From Scilla litardierei (Eukaryota; Streptophyta; Magnoliopsida; Asparagales; Asparagaceae): a stretch of DNA of 64,000 nucleotides. The stretch spans positions 568,283,281 through 568,347,280 of the forward strand of contig CM061142.1 in NCBI GenBank assembly GCA_030789695.1. The letters run 5' to 3'. A program made the translations under genes and the position numbers. The notes below the pieces were generated by a model that did no database searches, was not told the DNA's origin, and saw only the letters and a list, made by a program, of their open reading frames with translations. Shown in pieces: positions 32,070 to 43,059 of this stretch; the stretch's first letter is position 1; every line of letters starts with the position of its first letter.

Positions 32070-34249
32070 CTCCATATATCTCCTCGATAGCGCCTCAGTC
32101 GACTGTCCCACTCGGAATGGAATAAAGTGCGCGGATTTGGTCAATCGATCTACGATCACCCAAATCGTGTCATTCTGCTTCGGACTCCGAGGTAATCCAG
32201 TCACGAAATCCATAGTGATGTGTTGCCATTTTCACTCCAGAATCGGAAGCGGTTGTAGCAACCTGGCCGTATGCTGATGCTCCGCCTTCACTTGTTGGCA
32301 AACCAAACACTTGGCTACACTCCGAGCCACACTCCTCTTCATACCATGCCACCAATAGTTCAGCCGAAGATCCTGGTACATCTTGGTCCCACCAGGATGC
32401 ACAGAATACGGCGAACTGTGTGCCTCCACCATCAACTCCCCTTTGATATCCCCAGCCGGCACACACAACCTGGCTCCAAACCTCATCGAGCCATCCCCAT
32501 GAATCAAAAAGTCAGTCCGCAGACCGGCTTCCACCTGCTCCCGAATCTTTGCCAGCTTCGGATCCTCAGCCTGGCCAGCCTTGATCCGTTCCACAATCGT
32601 CGACTGAATCTGCATACTCATCAACGAAGAAGCCTCCCCAGGAAGAACAATCTCCACACCAGACTCGCAAAAATCCTGCTGCAATCTCCACTTCGAGGTC
32701 AAAATCATCACCGCTGGAAGCCTACTCAGCGCATCAGGAACCACATTCACCTTGCCAGGGTGAAACTGCAAATCAATCTCATAATCCGCCATGAGCTCCA
32801 ACCATCGACGCTGTCGCATGTTGAGCTCCTTCTGAGTAAAAATATACTTCAAGCTTTTGTGATCGGTGAAGATCTTCACTTTCTCACTCAGCAGGAAGTG
32901 CCTCCAAATCTTGAGCGCAAACATAACAGCAGCCAACTCCAAATCATGCTTCGGGTAATTCTTCTCATGAGTCTTGAGCTGACGCGAAGCATACACCACA
33001 ACATGCCCGTGCTGATGTAACACACAACCAAGACACTGCGAAACAGGCCACTCTCTGATGGCCCTAATCTTCTCGGGATCCACTGAAATACCATCTCCAG
33101 TCACCACATGCCCCAGAAAAGCAACTCTATCCAGCCAAAACTCGCACTTTGAAAACTTAGCATACAGCCGATGCTTCCTCAAAATCTCCAACACCGTCCT
33201 CAAGTGCGATGCATGCTTCTCCTCCGACTTTGAATAGATCAGAATGTCGTCAATAAAGATAACGACAAACTTATCTAAAAAGTCATTGAAGATCAGGTTC
33301 ATCAGATTCATGAAAATTGCGGGTGCATTGGTTACACCGAAAGGCATAACCACAAACTCGTAGTGTCCATACTTCGTCCTGAACGCTGTCGTCGGAACAT
33401 CTCCCTTCTTCACCTTCAACTGATGGTAACCACTCCTCAGATCCAACTTCGAAAACACCCTCGAACCTCCAAGCTGATCAAAAATATCATCGATGCGAGG
33501 CAGCGGGTATTTATTCTTGATGGTCACCGCATTCAACTCCCGATAGTCCACGCACATGCGACGCGAACCATCCTTCTTCTTCACCAGCAGCACCGGTGCT
33601 CCCCACGGAGACACACTAGGATTGATATAACCCTTCTGCAAAAGCTCATCCAGCTGCTTCCGCAATTCCTCCAACTCAGCGGGTGCCATACGGTATGGCG
33701 CCTTCGAAATCGGTTGCGCTCCCGGAACAAGATCAATAGAAAATTCTAAAGCTCGATCAGGTGGCAAACTAGACATCTCCTCAGGGAAGACGTCATCAAA
33801 ATCTCGCACCACAGCTGGCCTCTCCAACTCCATCTGCATAGCCACAACCTCCACCGGCCTGGCCCGAAACCTGACAGGACCAAGCGAGCTGCTACCTCGG
33901 CTGAACTCAAATACTGGATGTCCGGGAATCTTGAACACCACCTTCTTCCTCCGACAGTCGATCGTAGCATAGAAGCTCTCAAGCCAATCCATCCCAAGGA
34001 CCGCATCATAGTTGATGATGTCGTGGACAATGAAATCAGCGTAAAGCTCATGTCCACAGACCACCAACGAGCAAGAATTGCAACCAAGATGCACCGAGAC
34101 CACGCCATTCCCTGTAACGATATTCCAACTCTTGGAAAGAGGGGACGTCGACAAGGAATGCTTCTCCACGAAGCTCTGAGAAATAATGCACATCGATGCA
34201 CCAGAGTCAAAGAGGACTCGTGCAGGAAATGTGCACACCAAAACCACAC
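32070..34249 (-). pseudogene. Gy-C pol, exon 2: protease, RT, partial RNase H, integrase start
   Basis: 726 codons. Protease LFDSGAS, RT FIDDIL and RNase [11 protein letters not shown] and PDALSRL are present. Compared with Gy-A about 82 codons are missing in frame near 33045, where EW joins directly to LGCVLHQ. This removes the end of the RT connection domain and the first RNase H catalytic Asp (FCDAS). One nonsense TGA at 32232-32234 (Trp in Gy-A). The frame is otherwise open for 679 codons. Confidence 0.92.
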
Positions 34250-34362
34250 CTAACAAGCAATTAACAATCAAACCCTAGTCTAGCAAACAATCATATTCAA
34301 GCAAACAACATAATCTAACAATTAAAACTAGCTAGGATAGTAACAGCTAGATTGAGGATTAC
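34250..34362 (-). other. Intron 1 of Gy-C between gag and protease (113 nt)
   Basis: On the minus strand GCAG|GTAATC...TTAG|GTG. Its removal joins VIAG to V-VLV and the protease LFDSGA in frame, phase 1, as in Gy-A. The intervening DNA is AT-rich and different from the Gy-A intron. Confidence 0.8.
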
Positions 34363-35494
34363 CTGCGATAACCTCATCCACAGCCTCGCTCTCCACAGTG
34401 GTCATCAGAAAAGCCTGCCTCCTCGGTGAAATATCCTGCTGAAAAGCCTGCCTCTGTGGAACAAGAGCTGCTCCACGACCGGCAGGAACAGACGCTCTCT
34501 GCTGCAACGGCTGTGCTGCAACAGGTGCCCTCCGCAGCTGATTCGCATGCCGACAATCCTTCGCGACATGAGAAGCATCACCACAAACCAAACACTGGCC
34601 CAGAAACTTCCTACGCTGATCCTTGATGTGGACAGGCTTGCCGCAGAAATGGCAAGTCTTTTGAATAGGCCCTCCTGGCCTCTTGAACTGAGCTGGCTGA
34701 TTAGGCTTGAAACCAGGCCTAACCACCACCCTGGCCTGCTCCATAGGCCTCTTCCCAGCACCAGAAACATGTCCTCTCCTCTGACTCAGGTTCAGCTCCT
34801 GCCTCCTCGCAGCGACCAGAACCTTCTGATAAGAGTCCAGATCAGAGGAAGACACAAAACTCTGAAGCTCCAAAGCAAGTCCCTGCAGGAACCTCTGAGC
34901 CCTCTCATCAGCATCCTGCACCATCTTCGATGCGAACCGACTCAGCCTAGTGAACTCTTGGTGGTACAGGTCCACCGTCAAGCTCCCTTGCTTCAGATCA
35001 ATAAAGCGCTGTAGCATCTCCTTCCTAGCAACCTTCGAAAAGAACTCCTCATCAAACCTGGACTTAAAGGTAGCCCAAGCTATCGGCTCCACCAACATCT
35101 TCTCTTCCGCATCCCACCAGTTCCGAGCATTATCCTTGAGTTGCATCTTCGCCAAATCAACCCATCCAGTCAGGGTGATCTTGGCCATCTTCAAGTTATC
35201 CTCAATGTTCCGAATCCACTCATCGGCAGCCAGAGGACCCTCAGACCCATCAAAATATGCGGGACCCAGCTCTCGAAATTGCTTCGCTCCCGGCTCGGAG
35301 CGAGGGGCATCCGGAAGTGCCCTGGCAGCTCGAGCAAGTGGAGCATTCTGGACTTGCATGAGCACGCCCTGCTGCACCTGCATCATCTAAAGCATCATCC
35401 GCATCATCTCTCCATTGGTGGGTTCCCGCTCAGGCTCCTCATCATGAGGGGGCGCGCCACTACCTCCACCACGGGTGAATCGCCTTCCTGCCAT
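34363..35494 (-). pseudogene. Gy-C gag (exon 1), one nonsense codon
   Basis: Starts at ATG 35494 (MAGRRFTRGG). TAG at 35387-35389 replaces what is Gln in Gy-A (MMHQMM). After that the frame is open to the donor. Gag core (WIRNIEDNLKMAK, RFIDLKQGSLTVDLY) and zinc knuckle CHFCGKPVHIKDQ, whose last Cys is Arg here, then a second CLVCGDASHVAKDC group. Initiation downstream of the stop at MMQVQQ would still give most of gag. Confidence 0.9.
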
Positions 35495-35639
35495 CTAATG
35501 ACACAGAAAACGAAGCAGCTTAGACTCATAGCTTATGACTCGGATGTCGAACTTAGTTTATTGGACGTTCTAATATTATTATCGTCATTCCGATAATCGC
35601 AGTTACAGAAGAGGACCTGCATGGGCCACCAACAAAACC
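35495..35639 (-). other. Gy-C leader with PBS-like motif
   Basis: In element sense GGTTTTGT then TGGTGGCCCATGCAGG follows the LTR. About 140 bases later comes the gag ATG. No gene. Confidence 0.65.
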
Positions 35640-35986
35640 TGTCACGCCCCGCTTCCCTAAAATGGAGGCGAGACGTGAAAAGGTCCGCACGAGAGTGGAG
35701 CTGTGAAGTCCCAAACCCGATAAGCGTCAATAAAACATAAGCAGGTCCCTGTAACCACAAACGTAACAACAATAATAACACAAGGAGAAACAGAAATAAA
35801 ATCTCATATCTCATAATTTGTCCAACATGAAAATTAAGTTCAACATCCAGAAAAGCCACCAGGCTAAAAGAAAGAGTCTAAAGGCCCAGAACAAGGCCAA
35901 CAAAAGGAACAACGTAACAAAGTATAGGTGCTACGCACCGACAACAAAACAGCAGTCTCAACAAAAGGGAAAGCTCAACGAAGACA

Positions 35987-36094
35987 CTAGGACTGGTCCC
36001 CAGTGTCCACGTACTCCTCGCCAAACACAGGCTCGGGCTCGGCATTAGCAAACACCTCGTCCTCTACAATGTACTCAGGCTCAGGATCTAACAT
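35987..36094 (-). CDS. Short acidic ORF of the Gy-C right LTR (35 codons)
   Basis: ATG at 36094 to TAG at 35987-35989. Starts MLDPEPEY and ends TGDQS, the same length as the Gy-A ORF. It lies downstream of the TATA box, so it would be in the 5' leader of genomic RNA. The ATG is in the 3' arm of a hairpin (36119-36126 with 36090-36097). No known domain. Confidence 0.5.
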   Translation of the reverse strand: MLDPEPEYIVEDEVFANAEPEPVFGEEYVDTGDQS

Positions 36095-36126
36095 GTGTCA
36101 CCCAAAAGAGTAAAGGGGCACATGTC
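36090..36126 (-). other. Start-codon hairpin of the Gy-C right LTR
   Basis: In element sense GACATGTG faces CACATGTT, with inner CCC/GGG. Seven Watson-Crick pairs plus a closing G-U. Confidence 0.6.
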
Positions 36127-37342
36127 AGCAAGTCTAAAAGACTTAGGCAAGGAAACTGAAAAGGAAGGCAACTAGCAACCTAGCAGTTATAGTATGCATG
36201 ACATGGCAGTTATGGTATAAGTGCACAAGCAAGACATGGTGAAACAATAAGTACAAGAGAACAATTATCGGGACAAGTCAAAAGTAGCCAAGCTACTAAC
36301 AATCTCAAGCTTTTCACTAGTCACGTTTCAAGTTGTTTGTAGATGTTTACGCCTTACAGCTGAACGGTTTGGCATTCATGCTGATTGGCCGCTTAACACT
36401 ACCCCAGAACCCAGAGTTTACGCCTTACCACTGCAGTTGGTGATCGGGCAGACTCCCAGTTGATTGGCCGCTTAACTCTTACCCCAATACCCACATGTGA
36501 ACGAGCCAGGGTCCCTACACACGAGCTCAGTAAATGAGCCAGGGTTGCCCCACACAAGAGCTCGTTTCCTGGATCACAACCGGAGCGTAATTCATTTGGC
36601 ATAGGGGTGCACCTAGCCTCAATCATTTCACAAGATGTAGCGAAGCTACGCAATCACGGAAACACTTAAAGAATGCAATGACATGACAATTAATTTGCGT
36701 ACCGTTAATGGAAATTAAACATGACATGGTAGTTGTGCAACATGGTAAATGTCGGATCTAGCTTCGTTGTCAAGCTAGTTCCTAAAATTGCGCCTAGGCG
36801 AGTATCATTTCGTCGCCTAGTCTCTTTTACGCCTACAACAAGCAAATGGCCTAAGACATGCCCTAAAACCCTAAGTGGCAAGTTTCACTTGCCTAGCACC
36901 GAGGATGCCGATCAACGAGGCCGTCACACAAATGCTAACTACGGAGATGAGATCGCTGCCATGGCAAAACAACATTAGAACAACATCCAACCTAGTTTTA
37001 TTAGGGTTTCACAAAAACACAATGGGTTATGAGGATATTAAGAGATCGAGTTATTACCGTATAGGAGAGGAAGAATGATGTCGAGCAAGCACGGCAATGG
37101 AAGAAACGCTCCGGGGAACCTAGGGTTCAGATCTGGAATGGATGGGGAAAATCTGGAGAAATGGGGTTTTGGGGGATTTTGGGGGTTGGAGATGGCCTAG
37201 GGCATGGTGGTAGGCAAAAATGGAGAGGGGGAGAAGCTCTTGATGAAGGAGGAAGGCTAGAGGAAGGTTGGGGAAGATCAGAGGTCAAGGGGGAAGGAAA
37301 GAAGCCAGGAGAAGAGAAAGAAAGAAAAGAAACGAAGTGGGG

Positions 37343-37350
37343 TATTTATA
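37343..37350 (-). promoter_or_regulatory. TATA box of the Gy-C right LTR
   Basis: TATAAATA on the minus strand, followed by a CT-rich leader (TTTCTTTCTTTCTCTTCTCC), a common plant core-promoter layout. It sits just downstream of the palindrome array. Confidence 0.7.
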
Positions 37351-37392
37351 GAAAACGACTTGGCGGCTGCCTAGAAATTAGGGTTTCGACAC

Positions 37393-37808
37393 TGATTAGT
37401 CGGTCAAAGAGGGTTGGCTGACCGACTAGTTTAGCAACTAGTCGGTCGGTCGATTAATTGTGACCGACTAACACCAAGCAGCGAAAGTAGGGAAAAATCT
37501 GGGTAATGAATTAGTCGGTCTGTGAAGGCCCGTCGACCGACTAGTTTGCAACCTAGTCGATCGGTGAGTGTTCATGGACCGACTAACGGTAAACAGTAAC
37601 TTAGGTGAAATCTACTGACAGAAACTAGTCGGTCTGAGAGCAAGTTCTGACCGACTAGTTAAGGATCTAGTCGGTCGGTGATTGTTCTTAGACCGACTAA
37701 AAGTAAACAGTAACTCCTGAGAAATTAACAAAGCCAACTAGTCGGTCCATGTAGGTTTGTCGACCGACTAAATCGTCATCTAGTCGGTCGGTTCCCCTTC
37801 ATGTACCG
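37393..37808 (-). promoter_or_regulatory. AGTCGGTC / GACCGACT array in the Gy-C right LTR
   Basis: About five GACCGACTAG...CTAGTCGGTC modules separated by AT-rich spacers such as AGTAAACAGTAACT. Ends about 45 bases upstream of TATA. Same array as 9928-10345. Confidence 0.6.
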
Positions 37809-38085
37809 GCTAACGTGCACCAAAAGTTCCGAAATGGAGCGCGAAGCTCCGGGATCGATTCCTAAGACTCCTAGGCTTGATCTAACAATAAGATATGACT
37901 GATATGAAGCCCGTCACGAATGACTTACTCCAAAATCGACGATTCTAAAGAAGAAGCTAGAAAATCACGACGAAACGATCGGAAATGAAAGCTACGGAGA
38001 CGAAAACCACACATGAGGAGAAAATCCACCAAAACATATATATATATAATATAATAATCCAGATACAAGAAAACCAGTCGTTACA

Positions 38086-38090
38086 GGCGA
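38086..38090. repeat. Target site duplication GGCGA of Gy-C, right copy
   Basis: Matches 19-23. Confidence 0.9.
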
Positions 38091-38725
38091 GCATTGGTAT
38101 GGCGCCATTCGCTGCTCTCTATGGAAGGAAATGTCGATCCCCGCTGAGTTGGGATGACGTTGGTGATAGAGAACTGTTGGGACCAGAGATGATAGTTGAG
38201 GCTGTGGATGTTGTGCGTGATATCAGATACAAGCTTTGGATTGCTCAGGACCGTTATAAGCATTGGGCAAATGCTAAACGGCGTCCTCTGGAGTTTCAGC
38301 CATGAGATCATATGTTTCTGAAGATCTCACCGAATCGAGGAGTGATTCGCTTTAGGAAGCGAGGCAAGCTTAGTCCGAGATATATTGGACCTTTCGATGT
38401 GCTAGAGTGAGTTGGAGAGGTAGCTTATCGCTTAGCACTACCACCGTCTTTAGTGGGAGTACATGATGTCTTTCATGTGTCCCAGCTGCGCCGTTATATC
38501 AGCGACCCCTCACACGCTGTGGACTACTCAGAGATCACAATTCGACCAAATTTGACGTTTGAACAGCAACCAGTAGAGATCTTAGATCGACGTCAGAAAG
38601 TCTTCAGGACCAAGACTGTTGATCTAGTCAGAGTAATGTGGCGTCGCGACTCGCCAGGAGAATCTACCTGGGAGCGGGAAGATGAGATACGCGAGCGTTA
38701 TCCATATTTATTTCCTGCTCCTTAG
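38091..38725 (+). pseudogene. Gy-D integrase C-terminus and chromodomain
   Basis: Continues the frame of bases 1-18: [19 protein letters not shown], the GPF module YIGPFDVL, VSQLRRYI and the chromodomain-like end VDLVRVMWRRDSPGESTW, stopping at 38723-38725. Two nonsense codons: TGA 38303-38305 (Gly in Gy-A) and TGA 38408-38410 (Arg in Gy-A). Very close to Gy-A pol, so the same family, but with a different LTR. Confidence 0.92.
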
Positions 38726-38755
38726 TTGATAGAATTCCGAGGACGGAATTTTCTT

Positions 38756-38768
38756 AAGGTGGGTAGAA
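38756..38768 (+). other. Polypurine tract of Gy-D
   Basis: AAGGTGGGTAGAA directly before the LTR start TGTAACGG. Confidence 0.85.
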
Positions 38769-40971
38769 TGTAACGGCCGGTATTTTTAACCGAGCTTTAG
38801 TTCGTATGTACCGATATTTTTCGACTCTGCTTCTCCGTTTTTTTACCGTATCGCCATAATTAACTAAAAACTTAATTACCTTAGATTAATTATTTTTATT
38901 TTTAACTACTTACTTCTGTAATTTAATAATTACACTCTTTATAACTTAATTAATTAATTAACTGATTCTCTTCATTCTCAAACACGTTTAAATTCTAGAG
39001 GAGAAGTTTAGCATGTATTCTTTCCCCTCGTTAGTCAGCGACATCATTTAAAACCATCTTCATTGTTAACCTAATCAAATTAAATTTGCGTTGAAAAATT
39101 GGAAAGCTGTCTCCTGCTAACTCTTTTCTTAAGGCGACATCTTCTCTGCAAACCCACCCTGCAAATCTTTTCATCAGACAAACCCATCCCTGCAAACAAA
39201 AATCTTTCAGCAAATATTTCCCGAATCTTGATTGCCATCATCTTTCACAATCGTTTCCAAATCCATCATCATCCACAACCCAAATTTCCTCAAACAACCC
39301 CATTCCCGATTCGAACAAAAACACCAAATACAAGGATAAATTCGAAAACCCATTTCAGATCTCTGAAAAGACCAAATCCAAAACCCAAAAAACTCAACAA
39401 CAAATCTGATAGGAAGAATTTCAGATTCAAATTCAGAAATCAACAAACCCTACAACTACTTCCCTTCATCTTCTTCCTCCCCTCTCCTCTAGGCCGGCCC
39501 CTCCTCCTCTCACCTGTGCGTGCCGCCGGAGCAGCTGCCCGCCGCCGGCCAAGAGCCCGAGCCGCCGCCCGCCTGAAGCACCGTCGTCGCCTACCGGAGC
39601 CGCTGTTCGCCGCCAGATCCCCTCCCCGCGTGCACAGTGAGCTCATTCTTCCCCCCTTTTTGTTTTGATTGCTGCCATGAAAAGAAATCAAAAAAAAAAG
39701 AAAAGAAACAAAGAACAGAAATGAGAAACTGAGAATGGGAAAGAGAGTGAGAAAGGTTGATGGGGAGGATAGGAAATGTTAATTTAATAGATAAAGGAGA
39801 TGGCAGCCTTTTGTTATAATAAGAGAGAAAGTTAGTGTGTGTGTGTGTTTATTTAATAATTGTATAGGGGCCTGAGAGAGAGCCTAGCCTTACAAATGTT
39901 AGAGCAAGTGACAGCCATATTAAAAAAGAAATGGGAGAGAGACAGTAGGTAATATGGGAATTTAATAATGTGAGAGATTTTAACATGTTACTCTTACCCC
40001 CTTTAGTCAAAGTTAGGTGAGTATATTAAACACCAGGATTAAGACAATTCAGACATGTAATTAGAGCAAGTTAGTTATTAATGTTAATTAGTGTTATTTA
40101 AAATTTAAATGTTAATGCTTATTTCAGCTTGTTGTTAAATTATAATAATATTAGTATAATGCCATTGAATAAAATAAAGTGTACCCTGTTTATATAACTT
40201 GATATAACCTCCACCCTAGCCAGTGAACCCCATAAAATTAGATGAACCCAATTTGAGGGTTATCTTCATGGTGTGTTGAGTAATATACGAGTGTAAGATA
40301 ATAATAAGTAAGATAATAATCCAAGTGAACCGGTAGGGCCGTTCCAAGATTAAGTTTTAGTATCCATCATTTAGGACCCCTTAATAGTTATTCCACCTAC
40401 TGGTAGATAGAATACTATGTTAGTTCTATTTACCTAAGAAAGTTAACTAACTTAAACTGTATAATTTTATCATCCCTACCAGTAGGTAAATAGAATTATT
40501 AAAGTAATTTTATCTAACTACCAAGTTCTAATAGACCTATTAATGGCATATCCCAACCATCCCTAAATACAGGGTACATCAAACCTTTTTTTGAATTTAG
40601 CAACCATATAACGAAAAGAACACCTGTTACACTATGAATATGTTAATTATAATAAATGTTATACTTTTACTCATTATAATAAATGTTATTATTTAAATGA
40701 CGCAGATTCGTCGCGAACTTTCCTACCGTTACTCGGACAACCTAAACTGTCCCAGTCAGGCAAGCGTGCAGTTATTTTATGATTTTGTGCTATCTGTTGT
40801 TGTGCACTGAATTGCTGACACAAACACACTTTTTTAGAAATGCTAGACTTAAACTCGTGTGCGTGTGTATGGACCCCTTAATAATCAAAATGAACACACT
40901 TTGTGAATGGTAATGTTTCTGGACATGTATGGTTAATTTTTGAACTGTTGATACTTATAGAATGTTAAATG

Positions 40972-41115
40972 CCGTTGGCTCTCGTAGTTAAATGCAGTTG
41001 GCTACCGATGTTACTTGCCGTTGGCTACCGATGTTACATGCCGTTGGCTACTGATGTTACCTGCCGTTGGCTACCAGTTGCCGTTGGCTATCAGATGTTA
41101 CTACCGTTGGCTATT
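40972..41115 (+). repeat. GCCGTTGGCTAC repeat cluster in the Gy-D LTR
   Basis: About seven copies of GCCGTTGGCTAC-like units, several spaced by GATGTTAC, giving a period of about 26 bp in places. Confidence 0.8.
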
Positions 41116-41621
41116 AGTTGACTAATCTTGTCGGTCACATGTGACTATGTCACATGCGACTAGTATGGACTCGTGTTTCAGTATATGACGGATTAGCATC
41201 CTGGCACGTGATCCAGGAAGTACACGTGGGTGGGGTTGGTTCCCGGGCACTAGCCAATAGTAAACGGATCGCCTTCGGGGGGCACTTGAAGGTGTATTTA
41301 TTTACTATTCGTCTAACAGCAGGAATCTTATTCACAGACTTGCACACACAGTTAAATAATTGAAAAAGAAAGTTAATTACAGACTAATGTTACATTGCTC
41401 AACTGCCATTTTAATTTTTACAACTGAAATGCCATGCTAATGTAACTTGTTGCTTTAACTACCATGCTAGTGTAACTTTTCATAATTGTTTTAACTGCTT
41501 CAGTTCATTGAAATACATGCTAGTGTAAATTCTTTTAACTGCTGTAAAACTGCCGTATATATAACTTGTTATATATATATCTTGCCTTGGGTCATCTGAC
41601 ATCTACTTGCAGACCCTTGCT

Positions 41622-41652
41622 GACATACATTCATGTTGTTTGAATGTATGTC
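41622..41652 (+). other. Start-codon hairpin of the Gy-D LTR
   Basis: GACATACATTCA (41622-41633) and TGAATGTATGTC (41641-41652), a perfect 12-bp stem with a 7-base loop. Only the outer GACAT/ATGTC is shared with Gy-A; the rest changed on both sides. Confidence 0.7.
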
Positions 41653-41752
41653 AGGTTACGAGACAGGTAATCTGGAGGACGAGTTGCTGGATCAGAGTGA
41701 TCCAATTGACCAGGATTCTGCTGATCCTGAAGTCCACTCTACCGTGGTCTAG
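41648..41752 (+). CDS. Short acidic ORF of the Gy-D LTR (34 codons)
   Basis: ATG in the 3' hairpin arm, beginning MSGYETGNLEDE, Asp/Glu-rich, TAG at 41750-41752. The first residues match Gy-A (MSGFET); the rest is diverged but keeps charge and length. Confidence 0.45.
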   Translation: MSGYETGNLEDELLDQSDPIDQDSADPEVHSTVV

Positions 41753-42038
41753 TTGCTGAATTATCACCGCTGCAGTTATTTATTTTCACCGCTGTGATTT
41801 GTAGGGTGTGTACCCACTTTATCTGTATCGCTATCGTTGTAGGCCATGCTTGGGGCCCTTTTATTATTATGTACTATATCTGGATGTTGGCTTTAATATT
41901 TCTATTGTTCTGAGTTGCATGTAAGTTCCTGCGAAAGGTGTTTTCACAGACACTTATTGGGTTCGAGCTTCACCGCTCCAACCTAAGCGGGCCCGCTCAC
42001 GTCCTCGCCCCAAGTATAATGGGAAGCGGGGCGTGACA

Positions 42039-42928
42039 GGTCAAGTGCCCCACACACCAAGCACTGGTTCAACAGTACACGATAATCCTTCTTGACATGT
42101 CTTGGTCGGTTACATTGGTGACACACCATAGTAGATCTGGAGTTGGCTGGAGTTGCAGACCTTTTGAAGCTGGTGGTCGGAGTTGGTCGGAGATCATTCA
42201 CAGTTGATCCTATAGGGTGCTTACTTCCTCCCGTTTGAAGCGCCTTCCTATGCTTCATAATGATATCATGCTTTCAGGCAGCATTTAAGAATTCTGGATG
42301 AGTGGTCGGATTCATCAAAGACATCGAAGCTTGGATGTCAAGATCCATACCTTGGAGAAACTGGTATGCACGATCTTCAGGATCTTCCACCAGGTGAGGA
42401 GCAAAACGACTAAGCATAGAAAATTTCGCTTCATATTCGTCAACAGTATGAGTGCCCAGGACTAGATTGATGAAATGTTGATGTAGCTCTTTCTTTGTTG
42501 ACCTACGGAAGTACTGGGTATCAAATCTCTCTCAAAAGATGGCCCAGTTGATAGGCTTAACCAAACATGCTTCTTCAGCATCCCACCAGTTCTGAGCATT
42601 ACCAGTCAGCTATTTCTTAGCTATTCCACCCAGCCTACCTGGTTAATGCGGGAGAGGATCAGATCATCTTAGTAATCCGGGCCCATTCTTCAGCTTCCAG
42701 TGGGCCTTCTCTTCCAGAGAAACTCTTCGTGTTCAGCTCCCGATATTTCTTGGCTACAGGTGCATCCCGAGGAGGAGTAGGTGCAGGTTGCACAGGCTGT
42801 TGTCCTTACTGAATCAGTTGTTGTTGAATTTCCAGTATTCCTCTCATGACACCCATGAGTTCATTGATGACGGGAGCACCATTCCCATTCGTTCCATTCC
42901 CGTTGCGAGTGTTTGGTCTTCTTGCCAT
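42039..42928 (-). pseudogene. Gy-E gag remnant
   Basis: On the minus strand an ATG at 42928 (MARRPNTRNG) starts a heavily broken gag. Recognisable pieces include FSGREGPLEAEEW and the knuckle CHQCNRPRHVKKD followed by CLVCGA. Many stops and frameshifts. The 5'-LTR side lies to the right. Gy-D inserted at its left edge, so the rest of this element is outside the window. Related to Gy-A/Gy-C gag by layout (CCHC plus a second CLVCG motif). Confidence 0.8.
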
Positions 42929-43059
42929 ACTGAAAAAGAAAACAAAGTAAACATTTGCGTACAAGATTTATCTAGACAGTCTAGATAATAATGACATCCA
43001 TATTGTTCTGAAGTATTTGCAGAATGCAAGAGGGACCTGCATGGGCCACCACTAAAACT
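42929..43059 (-). other. Gy-E leader with PBS-like motif
   Basis: In element sense AGTTTTAG then TGGTGGCCCATGCAGG after the LTR, as in Gy-A. No gene. Confidence 0.6.

Larger units (their letters stand above)
24..38085 (-). mobile_element. Gy-C, Ty3/Gypsy chromodomain element (Tekay/Del-like), minus strand, carrying nested Cop-1, Gy-A and Gy-B
   Basis: The ends are TGTCAC...GTTACA and the TSD is GGCGA. The right LTR (5' in element sense) is 35640-38085. Gag-pol runs 35494 to 31096 on the minus strand. The left LTR is in three pieces: 24-732, 8885-10521 and 30948-31049. Without insertions the element is about 9.5 kb. My hand count of LTR differences is about 55 in 2,400 bases (2.3%). The integrase ends in a GPF module and a chromodomain-like tail, which with the long LTRs suggests the Tekay/Del clade (clade is inference). 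Confidence 0.92.
35640..38085 (-). repeat. Gy-C right LTR (5' in element sense, 2,446 bp, uninterrupted)
   Basis: TGTCACGCC...CGTTACA. In element sense: start 38085, palindrome array 37808-37393, TATA 37350-37343, CT-rich leader, conserved stem-loops, short acidic ORF 36094-35987, end 35640. It serves as reference for the split left LTR. Confidence 0.95.
38769..42038 (+). repeat. Gy-D 3' LTR (3,270 bp)
   Basis: TGTAACGGCCGG...GGGCGTGACA. The 5' LTR lies outside the window, so age and TSD cannot be read. It holds a CT-rich then GC-rich block ending in GTGAGC (39480-39640), long AT-rich DNA, a 12-mer repeat cluster (40972-41115), the start-codon hairpin and the short ORF. Confidence 0.92.

Noticed and set aside
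37985..38305. ORF joining the Gy-C LTR end to the Gy-D integrase
   Set aside because: A chance fusion across the insertion junction. The real frame comes from bases 1-18.
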